This document shows positions 1 through 9,491 of a stretch of DNA of 64,000 nt, in pieces. The notes beneath the pieces were generated by a model. That model was not told where the DNA came from. It made no database searches and saw nothing but the letters and a program-made list of their open reading frames with translations. Source of the stretch: Dyadobacter crusticola DSM 16708. GTDB taxonomy: Bacteria > Bacteroidota > Bacteroidia > Cytophagales > Spirosomataceae. Positions within the stretch are counted from its first letter, which is position 1, and each line of letters begins with the position of its first letter. The DNA lies in contig NZ_JNJB01000001.1 of assembly GCF_000701505.1 (NCBI RefSeq), positions 728,902 through 792,901 of the forward strand. The letters are read 5' to 3'. Position numbers and translations under genes: made by a program.

Positions 1-2824
1 CCACCACCTGACAATCCAGCTTTCGTCCCGATTTCAGACGAATGCCTTCCACCCGCTCAGTTCCTGAAAATGTGGCTACTTCATCGTTGAAAAACACTTC
101 GACTCCCCGATCAAGCAGCTCCTGGTAGAGCAGCTCACTTGCAAGGGAATCAAGTTGCCGCTCCATAAAACGCCCGCTGCGCTGTATCACGGTTACTTTC
201 ACATTCATTTCGCGAAAAGAAGCCGCCAGTTCCAGTCCCAGAATACCTCCTCCGACAATCACAGCATGTGGGTTTGGTTGTGTTAAAAAGGGCAGCAAAG
301 CGTCGGCGTCGGGCCGCGATCGCATATTGAAAATACCACGCAACTTGGGTACACTTTTCGGCATAAAAGCGCGGCTGCCTGTTCCCAAAATCAATTTATC
401 GTAAGTATGCTCCTGCCCTTTGTCGTCGATAACGGTCTTGTTTTTGCGATCCATGTGAACAATACCAGTTCCTTTGTGTACAACAATGCGCTGATTCTCA
501 AATTCATCTTCCCGCAACCTGACCAGCTGCTCCCATTGCTGCGCGCCGCTGATGTAGTCGGGCAGCATTACCCGGTTATAGAATGGATTAATTTCCTTTG
601 AAAAAACATGGATCTCATCTTCCGCATTCAACTTCCGGTACGCATTGATAAAGCCCAGCCCAGCCGAACCCGCGCCGATAATGATGATTTTCTCAACAGG
701 CTTTTGATACAATGCAACTTCAACCGCCGTGAATTTAAAGTCCGGCTCTTTCGATTTTGGATCAACCAATGCATTCGTCAGGTTATTAGCCCTGACTGCA
801 TTATTTCCCAAAATCTTTCCCCAATGCATTGGCAAAAAACAAAGTCCAGGCCGGACATCGTCGGTCAACTGCGCTTTCACGCGCACCTCTCCTCTCCTGC
901 CTTTCACGATTACCAGCTGGCCCTCCGCGATATTCCTGCTGGCAGCATCTTCGGGATTGATCTGTAAAAATGGTTGCGGGATATGCTTGTTCAATCGCGC
1001 TACCCGCCCCGTTTTCGTCATCGTGTGCCATTGGTCCCTGATCCGGCCGGTAGTTAGTATCAATGGAAAATCAGCATCAATGGGCTCTGACGCATTTTCA
1101 TCGTCTACCGCGTGGATCTGCGCTCTTTTATTTGGTGTATAAAATTGATGATCAGTAAAAAGCCGCTGCTGGCCCGCGTTTACATTACTTTCCTGCATTT
1201 GCATTGAAAACGGCCACTGAACACTTCTTTTTTTATGCAAAAATTCGTGACTTACCCCGGTAACATCGATGTGCGTTCCGGCTGTGATTTTCACATATTC
1301 ATCGTAAACCTCGGCTGCATTGGCATAAGTAAAAGAACTCCCAAAACCCATTTTCTCAGCAAACCGCCAGATAATTTCCGCGTCGGGCAGCGCTTCGCCA
1401 GGCGAGTCGATCACTTTGGGTAAATGGGTAATGCGCCTTTCAGCATTGGTCATCGTACCTTCTTTTTCAAGCCAGGCCGAGGCAGGTAAAACCACGTCTG
1501 CAAACTGCACGGTATCTGCGCGGTCAGACACATCCTGCACCACCACAAACCTCGCTTTCTTCAATGCACTTTCCACCGCATTCATATCCGGCATGCTCAC
1601 AAGCGGATTGGTATTGATAATCCAGATCGCTTTGAGCTGATCATTTTCCAGTGCCTCAAACATCTCAGTCGCGGTCAACCCCGGCTTGGCTCCGATTTGT
1701 ACGGGAGTTTGCCAGAAATTTTCCAGTTCCTGCCGGTGCGTTGCATTGGTAACCTCTCTGTGTCCAGGCAAAATATTCGCCAAACCGCCTGTCTCGCGTC
1801 CGCCCATTGCATTCGGCTGACCAGTCAGCGAAAATGGCCCGTTACCCGTCTTCCCAATTCGCCCGGTAATCAAATGCAGGTTGATCAATGAGAGGTTTTT
1901 ATTCACCCCAATCACAGACTGGTTCAACCCCATTGTCCAGAAAGAAAGAAACCCCTGCGATTGCCCGATCCATTTGGCAGCGAGTTCAATATCGTCCGCA
2001 GCAACCCCGCATAACTCGGCAGATTCCGCGAGCGTGCGCTGCATTACTTTCTTGCGGTAAGCTTCAAAACCGTCTGTATGGTTTGTTATAAAATTATAAT
2101 CGACGTTGCCATTTTCGATCAGCAACCTTCCTATTGCGTGATTTAAAACAATGTCGGTACCCGGTATAATTTGCAAATGCAAGTCCGACGAACGCGCGGT
2201 ATCCGTCTTCCGGGGATCTACACAAATGAGCTTTACATTTGGATTTGCCGCTTTATGCGCCTCGACCCGCCGCCAGATAATCGGGTGACACCAGGCAGGA
2301 TTCGCGCCAGTCACATACATCACATCCGCCGCTTCAATATCATCGTAGCAAACGGGCACACTATCTTCTCCCAAAGACATTTTGTAACCCACCACCGCCG
2401 AACTCATGCAAAGCCGCGAGTTGGTATCGATGTTGTTTGAGCCGATAAACCCTTTAATCAGCTTGTTAACTAAATAATATTCTTCCGTCAAACATTGTCC
2501 CGATACATAGAATGCAACAGAATCCGGACCGAATCTCTTGATGAAGGTTTTAAAAACAGCCGCAGTCCGCTCCAATGCGTTGTCCCAGCTCACCCGCTGC
2601 ATCGGCATCGACCGGTTCATCCGCATTTGCGGGTAAAGCAGCCTGTCCGACTGGTCCATGACCGTATAATGTAGGTTCATTCCCTTAGAGCAGAGCATCC
2701 CTTTATTGGAAGGGTGCGATTTGTCACCTTCCAGACTTAGTTGTCCATTACTTTCTTTGGTCACCACCACCCCGCAGCCAACGCCACAGTAACAGCAGGT
2801 GGATTTGTAGGATGTGGAGATCAT
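1..2824 (-). CDS. Assimilatory nitrate reductase fused to FAD/NAD(P)-dependent reductase domain (partial, C-terminus beyond window)
   Basis: The frame is open from ATG at 2824 to the left edge (941 codons), so the C-terminus is missing. The N-terminus has the [4Fe-4S] motif of NasA/NapA-type molybdoenzymes (C10-x2-C13-x3-C17 and C45), and Cys139 in RLCMSS fits the molybdenum ligand. The molybdopterin and C-terminal MopB dinucleotide domains run to about residue 700. From about 712 a NirB-like pyridine nucleotide-disulfide reductase begins, with IIIIGAGSAGLG for FAD and IVGGGILGLE near 853 for NAD(P)H. Reduction of nitrate to nitrite in the cytoplasm, with electrons taken directly from NAD(P)H by the fused domain, is inferred. 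It is the last gene of a leftward block with transporter, porin and SUMT. Whether a BFD-type [2Fe-2S] domain follows cannot be seen. Confidence 0.9.
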   Translation of the reverse strand, partial: MISTSYKSTCCYCGVGCGVVVTKESNGQLSLEGDKSHPSNKGMLCSKGMNLHYTVMDQSDRLLYPQMRMNRSMPMQRVSWDNALERTAAVFKTFIKRFGPDSVAFYVSGQCLTEEYYLVNKLIKGFIGSNNIDTNSRLCMSSAVVGYKMSLGEDSVPVCYDDIEAADVMYVTGANPAWCHPIIWRRVEAHKAANPNVKLICVDPRKTDTARSSDLHLQIIPGTDIVLNHAIGRLLIENGNVDYNFITNHTDGFEAYRKKVMQRTLAESAELCGVAADDIELAAKWIGQSQGFLSFWTMGLNQSVIGVNKNLSLINLHLITGRIGKTGNGPFSLTGQPNAMGGRETGGLANILPGHREVTNATHRQELENFWQTPVQIGAKPGLTATEMFEALENDQLKAIWIINTNPLVSMPDMNAVESALKKARFVVVQDVSDRADTVQFADVVLPASAWLEKEGTMTNAERRITHLPKVIDSPGEALPDAEIIWRFAEKMGFGSSFTYANAAEVYDEYVKITAGTHIDVTGVSHEFLHKKRSVQWPFSMQMQESNVNAGQQRLFTDHQFYTPNKRAQIHAVDDENASEPIDADFPLILTTGRIRDQWHTMTKTGRVARLNKHIPQPFLQINPEDAASRNIAEGQLVIVKGRRGEVRVKAQLTDDVRPGLCFLPMHWGKILGNNAVRANNLTNALVDPKSKEPDFKFTAVEVALYQKPVEKIIIIGAGSAGLGFINAYRKLNAEDEIHVFSKEINPFYNRVMLPDYISGAQQWEQLVRLREDEFENQRIVVHKGTGIVHMDRKNKTVIDDKGQEHTYDKLILGTGSRAFMPKSVPKLRGIFNMRSRPDADALLPFLTQPNPHAVIVGGGILGLELAASFREMNVKVTVIQRSGRFMERQLDSLASELLYQELLDRGVEVFFNDEVATFSGTERVEGIRLKSGRKLDCQVV

Positions 2825-3033
2825 GGTCTAATTTTGAATGATTGAATGAGTGAATGATTGAATGAGCCGCCGTGGAACGGGGAATGAGTGAGTTAGTGAA
2901 TGGTGAATTATCGAGTTAGCTGCAATGGAACAGAGAATAATCGAATGATCCCCCGTGGCACGGAATGTGCAAATTCAACTTCCGCGAGCGCAGCAAGCGC
3001 CAAGCCAATCGCCCCAATCTATTTCCGTAGGCT
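2825..3033. repeat. Intergenic short repeats, including one copy of a 41-base dispersed repeat
   Basis: The gap between the nitrate reductase and the transporter is filled with GAATGATT/GAATGAGT-like 8-base units. Positions 2851-2891 match 44015-44055 at 39 of 41 bases (shared centre AGCCGCCGTGGAACG). A more decayed copy, AGCTGCAATGGAACAGAGAA, begins near 2918. I see no gene here. Confidence 0.7.
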
Positions 3034-4341
3034 TCAGCCAACGGAAGAGGGGGATAGGCTTTCGGATACCGTGGCTTCTGTTTTTTCGAAATTGACCAAT
3101 GCGACTACTGCGGCCACACAAGCGATCGCGCCACCTATGTACATAAATGCTTCTGAGTAGGAAATAGAGCTGGATTTGAAAAGGAACCCTGCTAGTACCG
3201 CGCCTACATTACCACCAGCGCCCACGATCCCGCTTACCGCGCCCATTGCTTTTCGGTTGATAAATGGAACAATCGCATAGGTAGCTCCATTCGCCATTTT
3301 GAGAAACATTGCGAACCCGAGCATGGTAACCACCGCCACCGTCAGACTATTACTCTGGGCAAAAAGGGCGATACCAATTCCTTCCAGGCACAGCAATGCA
3401 GCGAGTAAGCGACCTTTCCCCAGCATACCATATTTATTCCCAACCTTATCAGCCACAATACCTCCGATTGCACGAGCAAATATGTTCATAAAACCAAATG
3501 CACCGGCGAGTATCCCCGCAGTTGCGAGAGATACCTCGAAGTTTTCAGAGAAGTAGAGTGCCGCTACGTTATCAAATGTAATTTCAATGCCGAAACAAGC
3601 TCCATAAGCCAGGAAAAGCGCCCAGGTACGCGGATCTTTCGCTGCTTTTGCGAGGGTACCTTTTGCCTTGACAGCCTTACTTCCCGTCACATTCAAATCT
3701 TCAAAATTCCCTGCCGGGGTATCTTTGGTAAAAAAGTAATAAATGAATGCAAAAATGAAAAGTGCCGCACCGGGAATGATCATTGCCACACGCCAGGCGG
3801 ACTCTGGCAGGTAACCCAAACTAATAAAAAAACCGAAAACTAGCGGCATTGCCATATTGGTGATGCCACCCCCTAGATTCCCCCAGCCTCCTGCAACCGC
3901 ATTGGCAGTACCTACGATCTTTTGATCAAACATCACCGAAGTATGGTATTGCGTGATCACAAACGACGCACCAATTACACCAATAGCAAGCCTGAAAAGC
4001 AGAAAGGCCTCGTAAGAATGCACCAGCCCGACTGTCATCACCGGAATGGAACAAATTCCCATTAATGCAGCGTACGTTTTCCTCGGCCCCCAGGAATCAC
4101 AAAGCTTACCGATCAGAATGCGCGCAACTACCGTGGCGGCAACCGATGCGATGATAAGATTGCCGATTTCCTCTTTACTTAAACCTAAGTCTTTCTTGAT
4201 CACCGGCATCAAAGGCGCGAGCCCGAACCAACCAAAAAAGCAGAGAAAAAACGCCATCCAAGTCAGGTGGAAAGTGCGCATTTGTACACCCTTGAAACTT
4301 AATACATTCAGCTTCTCAAGAGGTTTCTGAGTTGTTTCCAT
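3034..4341 (-). CDS. Nitrate/nitrite transporter, MFS NarK/NNP family
   Basis: This 435-residue protein has about twelve hydrophobic segments and the two glycine-rich nitrate signatures of the nitrate-nitrite porter family: ANAVAGGWGNLGGGITNM in the first half (TM5 region) and SGIVGAGGNVGAV in the second (TM11 region). It should import nitrate across the inner membrane for the reductase encoded next to it; export of nitrite is also possible in this family. It lies between the porin (40 bases upstream) and the nitrate reductase, all leftward, which supports a nitrate assimilation operon. The start at 4341 leaves a hydrophilic stretch of about 20 residues before TM1. Confidence 0.9.
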   Translation of the reverse strand: METTQKPLEKLNVLSFKGVQMRTFHLTWMAFFLCFFGWFGLAPLMPVIKKDLGLSKEEIGNLIIASVAATVVARILIGKLCDSWGPRKTYAALMGICSIPVMTVGLVHSYEAFLLFRLAIGVIGASFVITQYHTSVMFDQKIVGTANAVAGGWGNLGGGITNMAMPLVFGFFISLGYLPESAWRVAMIIPGAALFIFAFIYYFFTKDTPAGNFEDLNVTGSKAVKAKGTLAKAAKDPRTWALFLAYGACFGIEITFDNVAALYFSENFEVSLATAGILAGAFGFMNIFARAIGGIVADKVGNKYGMLGKGRLLAALLCLEGIGIALFAQSNSLTVAVVTMLGFAMFLKMANGATYAIVPFINRKAMGAVSGIVGAGGNVGAVLAGFLFKSSSISYSEAFMYIGGAIACVAAVVALVNFEKTEATVSESLSPSSVG

Positions 4342-4381
4342 AGTAAATAAGAGTTGTAAGGTAAGAGAATGACGCGTGGAA

Positions 4382-5740
4382 TTATTTGATAAAATCCGGT
4401 TTGATATTGATCATCAGATAAGCCCAGTTGGCCATCTTTTGAGGATTAGAAATGTTTTTAACAACCGCCAGACTGCTGCTCGGCAGAAACGTGCAATAGC
4501 CCGCCTGAAAGCTGATCGCATTGGTCAGGCTGTAAGTGGCGATGATATCGAGCTCGCTCCCGAAGTTGGCCGAAAGCTTCTGGTTTTCTGAATTTCGAAT
4601 GGGAGCTGCGCTTGAAAATTGGTGCAAATCTCCTTGTATCAGCCATTTCTTACCAGGTTTGATCAGAGTATTAATGTAAAAATCTTTCAGCCCGCCACGA
4701 CCAAATCCATTGGCTGCATAGAAATAGTCCATTTGTCCCCAAAACTTGTGTGGTGTTCCGTAAAGCGGGTCGAATGTGTGGTTTTTGGCTGATCCTGCCT
4801 GACTGCCAGAGGTATAATCAAAGCCCGGCCCTACTGCAAAACGGCTGTTTGCATTGTACAATCCACGTACTGAATAAAGGTATGCGTCCAGTGAAAGTCC
4901 GTCTTTGTCTTTCCCGGTCTGATAGTATGCATTTGCTACCAAATTCCAGTATTTACCCAACTTGGTTTCAAAATATGGCCCGACTGTAATGCGGTTCCAG
5001 GTCCCATCTTTCAGCTCTTTTTTCCCGATAGAATCTTTGGAATATTTCTGGAAATCATCTTTGAAGATCAGAAATGAAGCTTTGCCAGTCTTTGTCTTTT
5101 TACCAAAATATACAAACTGCATTGACTTGTACATTGTGCCGATTGCATTGGTACCAGCCGGATAACCTACAGGAACACCGTCGTACAGAGTCCCGCTTCT
5201 CACCTCACGGTTTTGATTATACGCAGCACCGATATGTGCGGTCCAGTTCTTGTTTTCGTATTTGAGCAAAACGGCATCGTGGCGCCTTGCCTGTTGCAGC
5301 CAGTCGAGATTACCCAGCAGCCGGCTGTCGTCGTAGAGTAATTCCTGCCTCCCGATTTTAAGCGCGAGCGTTTTGCCTACATTGGCCTGTCCGGTATCCA
5401 GCAGACTGATCTGTGCCCACGCTTCGTGCAACATCAATCCATTCAGGTTCTGGCTGGCAATGCGGTTATTTGTGGAAGCATCCTGTCCCCAAACGCGCAC
5501 ATCCTGGATTGCAGTAAAAAATTGCATCCTGTATCCGGTATAGCCTGCATTTAGCCGCGTGCGCTGAGATGTAAAGAAAGCAGCTTTGTCATTTTTCGAC
5601 AATGGACTCCCCTGCCCGTGCAGCAGCTCGGTGCGCGTGCGCAGCTGTCCCGATAATGTGAACTGCGCATTCGCGTTGGCACAAAACAACAGGCAACAGG
5701 CTAAAAAACCTGCAATGAATGTGAATAGAGTTGTTCTCAT
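4382..5740 (-). CDS. Outer-membrane beta-barrel porin, alginate-export family-like
   Basis: A 452-residue protein with a signal peptide (hydrophobic to about residue 24, then ANAQF) and an all-beta pattern of alternating residues typical of an outer-membrane barrel. The opening of the mature part (FTLSGQLRTRTELLHGQG) and the RTRLNAGY segment resemble the alginate-export (AlgE-like) barrel group of Bacteroidota. It sits between SUMT and the nitrate transporter in one leftward run, so a role in passing nitrate or nitrite through the outer membrane is likely by context. Nothing in the sequence proves the substrate, and it need not have any link to alginate. Confidence 0.75.
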   Translation of the reverse strand: MRTTLFTFIAGFLACCLLFCANANAQFTLSGQLRTRTELLHGQGSPLSKNDKAAFFTSQRTRLNAGYTGYRMQFFTAIQDVRVWGQDASTNNRIASQNLNGLMLHEAWAQISLLDTGQANVGKTLALKIGRQELLYDDSRLLGNLDWLQQARRHDAVLLKYENKNWTAHIGAAYNQNREVRSGTLYDGVPVGYPAGTNAIGTMYKSMQFVYFGKKTKTGKASFLIFKDDFQKYSKDSIGKKELKDGTWNRITVGPYFETKLGKYWNLVANAYYQTGKDKDGLSLDAYLYSVRGLYNANSRFAVGPGFDYTSGSQAGSAKNHTFDPLYGTPHKFWGQMDYFYAANGFGRGGLKDFYINTLIKPGKKWLIQGDLHQFSSAAPIRNSENQKLSANFGSELDIIATYSLTNAISFQAGYCTFLPSSSLAVVKNISNPQKMANWAYLMINIKPDFIK

Positions 5741-5764
5741 CCCTTGAATGATTGGAAGTAATTA

Positions 5765-6523
5765 CTAACAGGAAATTCCGGCGCTTTGCAGGTACTCGTA
5801 CGCATAAGACGGGTGGAGTGCTACTACTTCACCCATGATCATAATCGCAGGAGTTCTGATTCCGTGCTCGCGCACCAGCTCAGGCATTTCCCAGACCTGC
5901 CCGATCACACTTTTTTCCTCGGGCCGCGTTCCATTCTGGATTACCGCCATTGGTAAATGCCCGCGACCGAAATGCTTATACAGCTCACAGATTTCGTCTA
6001 GTTTATTCAATCCCATTAGCACCACTACCGTCGCCTTCGATTGTACTGCCAGGCGCAGGTCGTCGGACAATGTCCCGTCCTGTGTAGTTCCCGTAATCAC
6101 CCAAAAGCTTTCACTCACACCCCGCCGCGTCACAGGGATCTCCATGGAAGCGGGTACCGCAATGCTGCTGGAAACGCCGGGGATTACTTCTACGGTAACC
6201 CCGTAGTCGCGGGCGTACTGCATTTCCTCGTGGCCGCGACCAAACACAAATGGGTCGCCACCTTTTAAACGGACAACGTGACCTTTCTTCCGGGCGAGAC
6301 GAACGATTAAACCGTTGATCTCATCTTGCGAGAAAGAAGTTTCTCCCACCTTTTTGCCTACGTAAATCTTCATGGCATGTGCTGGCGCAAAATCGAGCAG
6401 CGCATTGCAGGCTAGTTCATCGTACAGCACTACATCTGCCTTTTCAAGTGCTCTGACCCCTTTTAAGGTGATCAGCTCCCCATCGCCCGGGCCGGCTCCT
6501 ACCAATGTGAGTTTTGCTTCCAA
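5765..6523 (-). CDS. cobA: Uroporphyrinogen-III C-methyltransferase (SUMT)
   Basis: SUMT adds two methyl groups from S-adenosylmethionine to uroporphyrinogen III to give precorrin-2, the first step to siroheme, the cofactor of the nitrite reductase encoded divergently. The family marks are clear: KLTLVGAGPGD at the N-terminus, GGDPFVFGRG, VIPGVSSSIA and PVTRRGV. No ATG precedes the KLTLVGAGPGD block. I chose TTG at 6523, giving MEAKLTLV and 252 residues; the frame can also open at TTG 6580 with 19 further residues that have no family counterpart. There is no CysG-type dehydrogenase/ferrochelatase domain, so the later siroheme steps must be encoded elsewhere. Confidence 0.9.
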   Translation of the reverse strand: MEAKLTLVGAGPGDGELITLKGVRALEKADVVLYDELACNALLDFAPAHAMKIYVGKKVGETSFSQDEINGLIVRLARKKGHVVRLKGGDPFVFGRGHEEMQYARDYGVTVEVIPGVSSSIAVPASMEIPVTRRGVSESFWVITGTTQDGTLSDDLRLAVQSKATVVVLMGLNKLDEICELYKHFGRGHLPMAVIQNGTRPEEKSVIGQVWEMPELVREHGIRTPAIMIMGEVVALHPSYAYEYLQSAGISC

Positions 6524-6800
6524 TTCCGCTGGTATTATAGGAGTGAATATTAAAAATATACTATACGTAGTAGTTACCAATCATAGTTATTGGTGCATCA
6601 AAATTAGGAGCTACATTTTACAAAACAAGCTTTTGACCAAAATTTATATTTACAAATGACTATTATTGCAAATATAAAATTAGGAAAATGACTATTAGCC
6701 ATTTAAATTTGGAAGCACTTACAACATCAAGATTTAGTATATAATTAAAATAGTACAACAAAATACTTACAGTTTTACAATTTAATAGTTACTATTTACT
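6524..6800. promoter_or_regulatory. Divergent control region between SUMT and nirB
   Basis: This AT-rich 277-base gap must hold the promoters of both nitrate blocks. It contains a dyad ACCAAT-7-ATTGGT at 6576-6594, a direct repeat AAATGACTATTA at 6654-6665 and 6686-6697 (32 bases apart, about three helical turns), and AAAATTAGGA at 6600-6609 and 6676-6685. These are candidate regulator sites, possibly for the NarL-like protein of the island; the assignment is inference. Confidence 0.45.
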
Positions 6801-9317
6801 ATGAAACACGAATTAAACATCAGAATTGTAGTAATCGGCAACGGAATGGTTGGTTTTAAGTTTTGTGAAAAACTATTGTCGAAGCGGAAAGAAGGGCAGA
6901 ATATAAGTTTAACAGTATTCGGTGAAGAGCCTCGCCCCGCCTACGATCGTGTACATTTAAGCGAATTCTTTGCGGGCAAGTCTGCCGATGATCTTACATT
7001 AGCCACAGAAGAATGGTACAGCGACAACGGAATTACATTGTACTTGTCGGACCCTGTGGTTGACATTGACCGAGAGAACAAGCTTATCCGCTCTCACCAC
7101 GGACACATAGTTTATTATGACTATTTAGTTATGGCGACCGGCTCCGGTGCCTTTGTGCCCACCATTCCCGGAGTCGAAAAGGACGGCGTATTTGTATACC
7201 GCACCATTGAAGATCTCGAACTGATCCAAACCTATGCACGCAAGGCGAAAAGGGGCGCGGTGATCGGTGGCGGGTTACTGGGGCTGGAAGCGGCGAAAGC
7301 TTTGCTCGACCTTGGTTTGCAGGAAGCCCACGTAGTTGAATTTGCATCGCGGCTTATGCCGAGGCAGATCGATGAAGCGGGCTCACGAATGTTACAGAAC
7401 CAGCTCGAATCGCTCGGATTACAGATCCATTTATCCAAAAACACACAGGAAATTAAAGGTGGAGATTGCATTGAGGGAATGCAGTTTGCTGATAATTCTT
7501 TCCTGGAAGTAGATATGCTGGTGATTTCCGCCGGTATCAGGCCGCGCGACGAGCTGGCTAAAATTGCAGGACTGGACACGCATCCAAGAGGCGGAATTGT
7601 GGTGAACAATCAGCTCCAAACTTCGGATCCATTCATTTTTGCGATAGGTGAATGCGCGCTGGCTCATCACATGATTTACGGATTGATCGCGCCGGGTTAC
7701 GAAATGGCCGATGTGGTTGCGACGCTGATTACAGGCGGCGAAAAGGAGTTTCTTCCATTCGATATGTCAACCAAGCTGAAACTCATTGGTACAGATGTCG
7801 CCAGTTTCGGCGATCCATTTATAGAAGAGCCGGCTTGCACCACTGTCCGGTACGAAAACAAGGCGAAAGGCATTTACAAGCGGATTAATGTAAGTCTTGA
7901 CGGGAAGTCGCTGCTTGGCGGAATTCTGGTGGGCGATGCGGAGCAGTACAATATGCTTTTACAAACCTGCAAGAACAAAACGATACTACCGCCCGATTCC
8001 GAAGATCTGATTTTAGGATCAAGGGGCGGAGAAGAGGCAGGTGCGGGCGTCATGAGCTTTCCTGACGATGCATTGATTTGCTCATGCGAGGCTGTAACAA
8101 AAGGGATGATTTGCCAGGAAGTAAATGAAAAAGGCCACCAGCATATAGAAGCAATCAAAAAGTCCTGCAAGGCTGGTACCGGCTGCGGCGGTTGCATTCC
8201 GATGGTCAAAGATATTATCGCCGGCACATTGAAGCAGAATGGCGTTTACATCCGGAACGTGGTTTGCGAGCATTTTGAGTACTCGCGGCAGGAGTTACTC
8301 GACCTGGTCAAAATGAATGGGCTGAAAACCTATAACGCTGTTCTGGATACCTTCGGAAAAGGCGACGGTTGTGAAACCTGCAAGCCGCTGATAGCTTCCC
8401 TCCTCGCCAGTTTGTGGAATGAGAATATCCTTCAAAAAGACCGGGCTCCTATTCAGGATTCAAACGACCGCTTTTTAGCCAACATTCAAAAAGGCGGTAC
8501 TTACTCGGTTGTTCCCCGCATTCCCGGAGGCGAAATAACGCCGGAGAAACTGATCGTGATCGGTCAGGTAGCTCAGAAATATGGTATGTATACCAAAATC
8601 ACGGGTGGACAGCGCATTGATATGTTCGGCGCACACCTGGGCGACCTGCCGCTGATCTGGGAAGAGCTGATCGATGCAGGTTTTGAGAGCGGCCACGCTT
8701 ATGGAAAGTCACTGCGGACGGTAAAAAGCTGCGTTGGTTCGACCTGGTGCCGGTTTGGAGTCCAGGATTCTGTGAGTTTCGCCATTGAAGTAGAAAACCG
8801 TTACAAAGGGCTACGTTCGCCGCATAAGCTTAAATCCGCGGTTTCGGGCTGCATTCGTGAATGCGCCGAGGCGCAGAGCAAGGATTTCGGGATTATAGCG
8901 ACAGAAAAAGGCTGGAATTTGTACGTATGCGGCAATGGAGGCTCCAAACCACAGCACGCACAATTGCTCGCGACCGACGTAGACAAAGAAACCTGCCTGC
9001 GCCTGATCGATCGCTTTTTAATGTTTTATATCAAAACCGCCGACCCGCTAACCCGCACTGCAACCTGGCTCAACAAAATGGAAGGCGGCATGTCGTACCT
9101 GAAAGCGGTGGTCGTAGACGACGTACTCGGTATCGCCGCTGAACTGGAACGCGAACTCCAGCAGCTGATCGACGTGTACCAATGCGAATGGAAAGAAGTA
9201 GTAGAAAGCCCCGAACTACGTAAACGTTTCTCCCACTTCGTAAACACCCCCGCAAAAGATCCTTCTGTTCAATTCGAAGAAATGAGAGAGCAGAAAAGAG
9301 CGAAGGAGTGGGTGTAA
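6801..9317 (+). CDS. nirB: NAD(P)H-dependent nitrite reductase, large subunit
   Basis: NirB reduces nitrite to ammonium in the cytoplasm with NADH through FAD, iron-sulfur and siroheme centres. The 838 residues match the family's usual size. Domains in order: FAD/NAD(P) oxidoreductase (IVVIGNGMVG near 9-18, VIGGGLLGLEAAKALL near 153), BFD-type [2Fe-2S] region (C427-x-C429 and KAGTGCGGC), a second BFD-like block (GDGCETCKP), then the ferredoxin-like and siroheme/[4Fe-4S] domains with C644-x5-C650 and C684-x3-C688. The start ATG at 6801 directly precedes the Rossmann fold. It heads a rightward block nirB-nirD-kinase-regulator and diverges from the SUMT that supplies its cofactor path. Confidence 0.96.
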   Translation: MKHELNIRIVVIGNGMVGFKFCEKLLSKRKEGQNISLTVFGEEPRPAYDRVHLSEFFAGKSADDLTLATEEWYSDNGITLYLSDPVVDIDRENKLIRSHHGHIVYYDYLVMATGSGAFVPTIPGVEKDGVFVYRTIEDLELIQTYARKAKRGAVIGGGLLGLEAAKALLDLGLQEAHVVEFASRLMPRQIDEAGSRMLQNQLESLGLQIHLSKNTQEIKGGDCIEGMQFADNSFLEVDMLVISAGIRPRDELAKIAGLDTHPRGGIVVNNQLQTSDPFIFAIGECALAHHMIYGLIAPGYEMADVVATLITGGEKEFLPFDMSTKLKLIGTDVASFGDPFIEEPACTTVRYENKAKGIYKRINVSLDGKSLLGGILVGDAEQYNMLLQTCKNKTILPPDSEDLILGSRGGEEAGAGVMSFPDDALICSCEAVTKGMICQEVNEKGHQHIEAIKKSCKAGTGCGGCIPMVKDIIAGTLKQNGVYIRNVVCEHFEYSRQELLDLVKMNGLKTYNAVLDTFGKGDGCETCKPLIASLLASLWNENILQKDRAPIQDSNDRFLANIQKGGTYSVVPRIPGGEITPEKLIVIGQVAQKYGMYTKITGGQRIDMFGAHLGDLPLIWEELIDAGFESGHAYGKSLRTVKSCVGSTWCRFGVQDSVSFAIEVENRYKGLRSPHKLKSAVSGCIRECAEAQSKDFGIIATEKGWNLYVCGNGGSKPQHAQLLATDVDKETCLRLIDRFLMFYIKTADPLTRTATWLNKMEGGMSYLKAVVVDDVLGIAAELERELQQLIDVYQCEWKEVVESPELRKRFSHFVNTPAKDPSVQFEEMREQKRAKEWV

Positions 9318-9320
9318 AAA

Positions 9321-9474
9321 CGGCTATCGGCTGTCGGCTGTCGGCTGTCGGCTGTCGCTGTCGGCTGTTTAGTAATGAGCAGTCTACGTTAGACGGTTCC
9401 ATTAGTTGAAGCAATAGTTTAATAAAACAATCAAAACAAAAAAGCTGAAAGCCGATAGCTGACGGCCGACAGCC
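9321..9474. repeat. GGCTGTC heptamer array with downstream inverted copy
   Basis: Positions 9321-9368 hold about six tandem GGCTGTC/GGCTATC heptamers. Positions 9444-9474 hold the reverse complement of such an array (AGCCGATAGCTGACGGCCG core). The two arms, about 75 bases apart, could form a large stem-loop in the nirB-nirD intergenic transcript. Confidence 0.8.
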
Positions 9475-9491
9475 AAAAAACCATTTCTCCT

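Noticed and set aside
407..1142. Several rightward frames of 60-140 codons
   Set aside because: They lie inside the leftward nitrate reductase frame, which has clear cofactor motifs; these are shadows.
2836..2970. Repeat arrays as a CRISPR
   Set aside because: Units are about 8 bases, directly abutting and unequal, without spacers of constant length; no cas genes are present.
9321..9474. GGCTGTC array as a CRISPR
   Set aside because: The unit is only seven bases and has no spacers.
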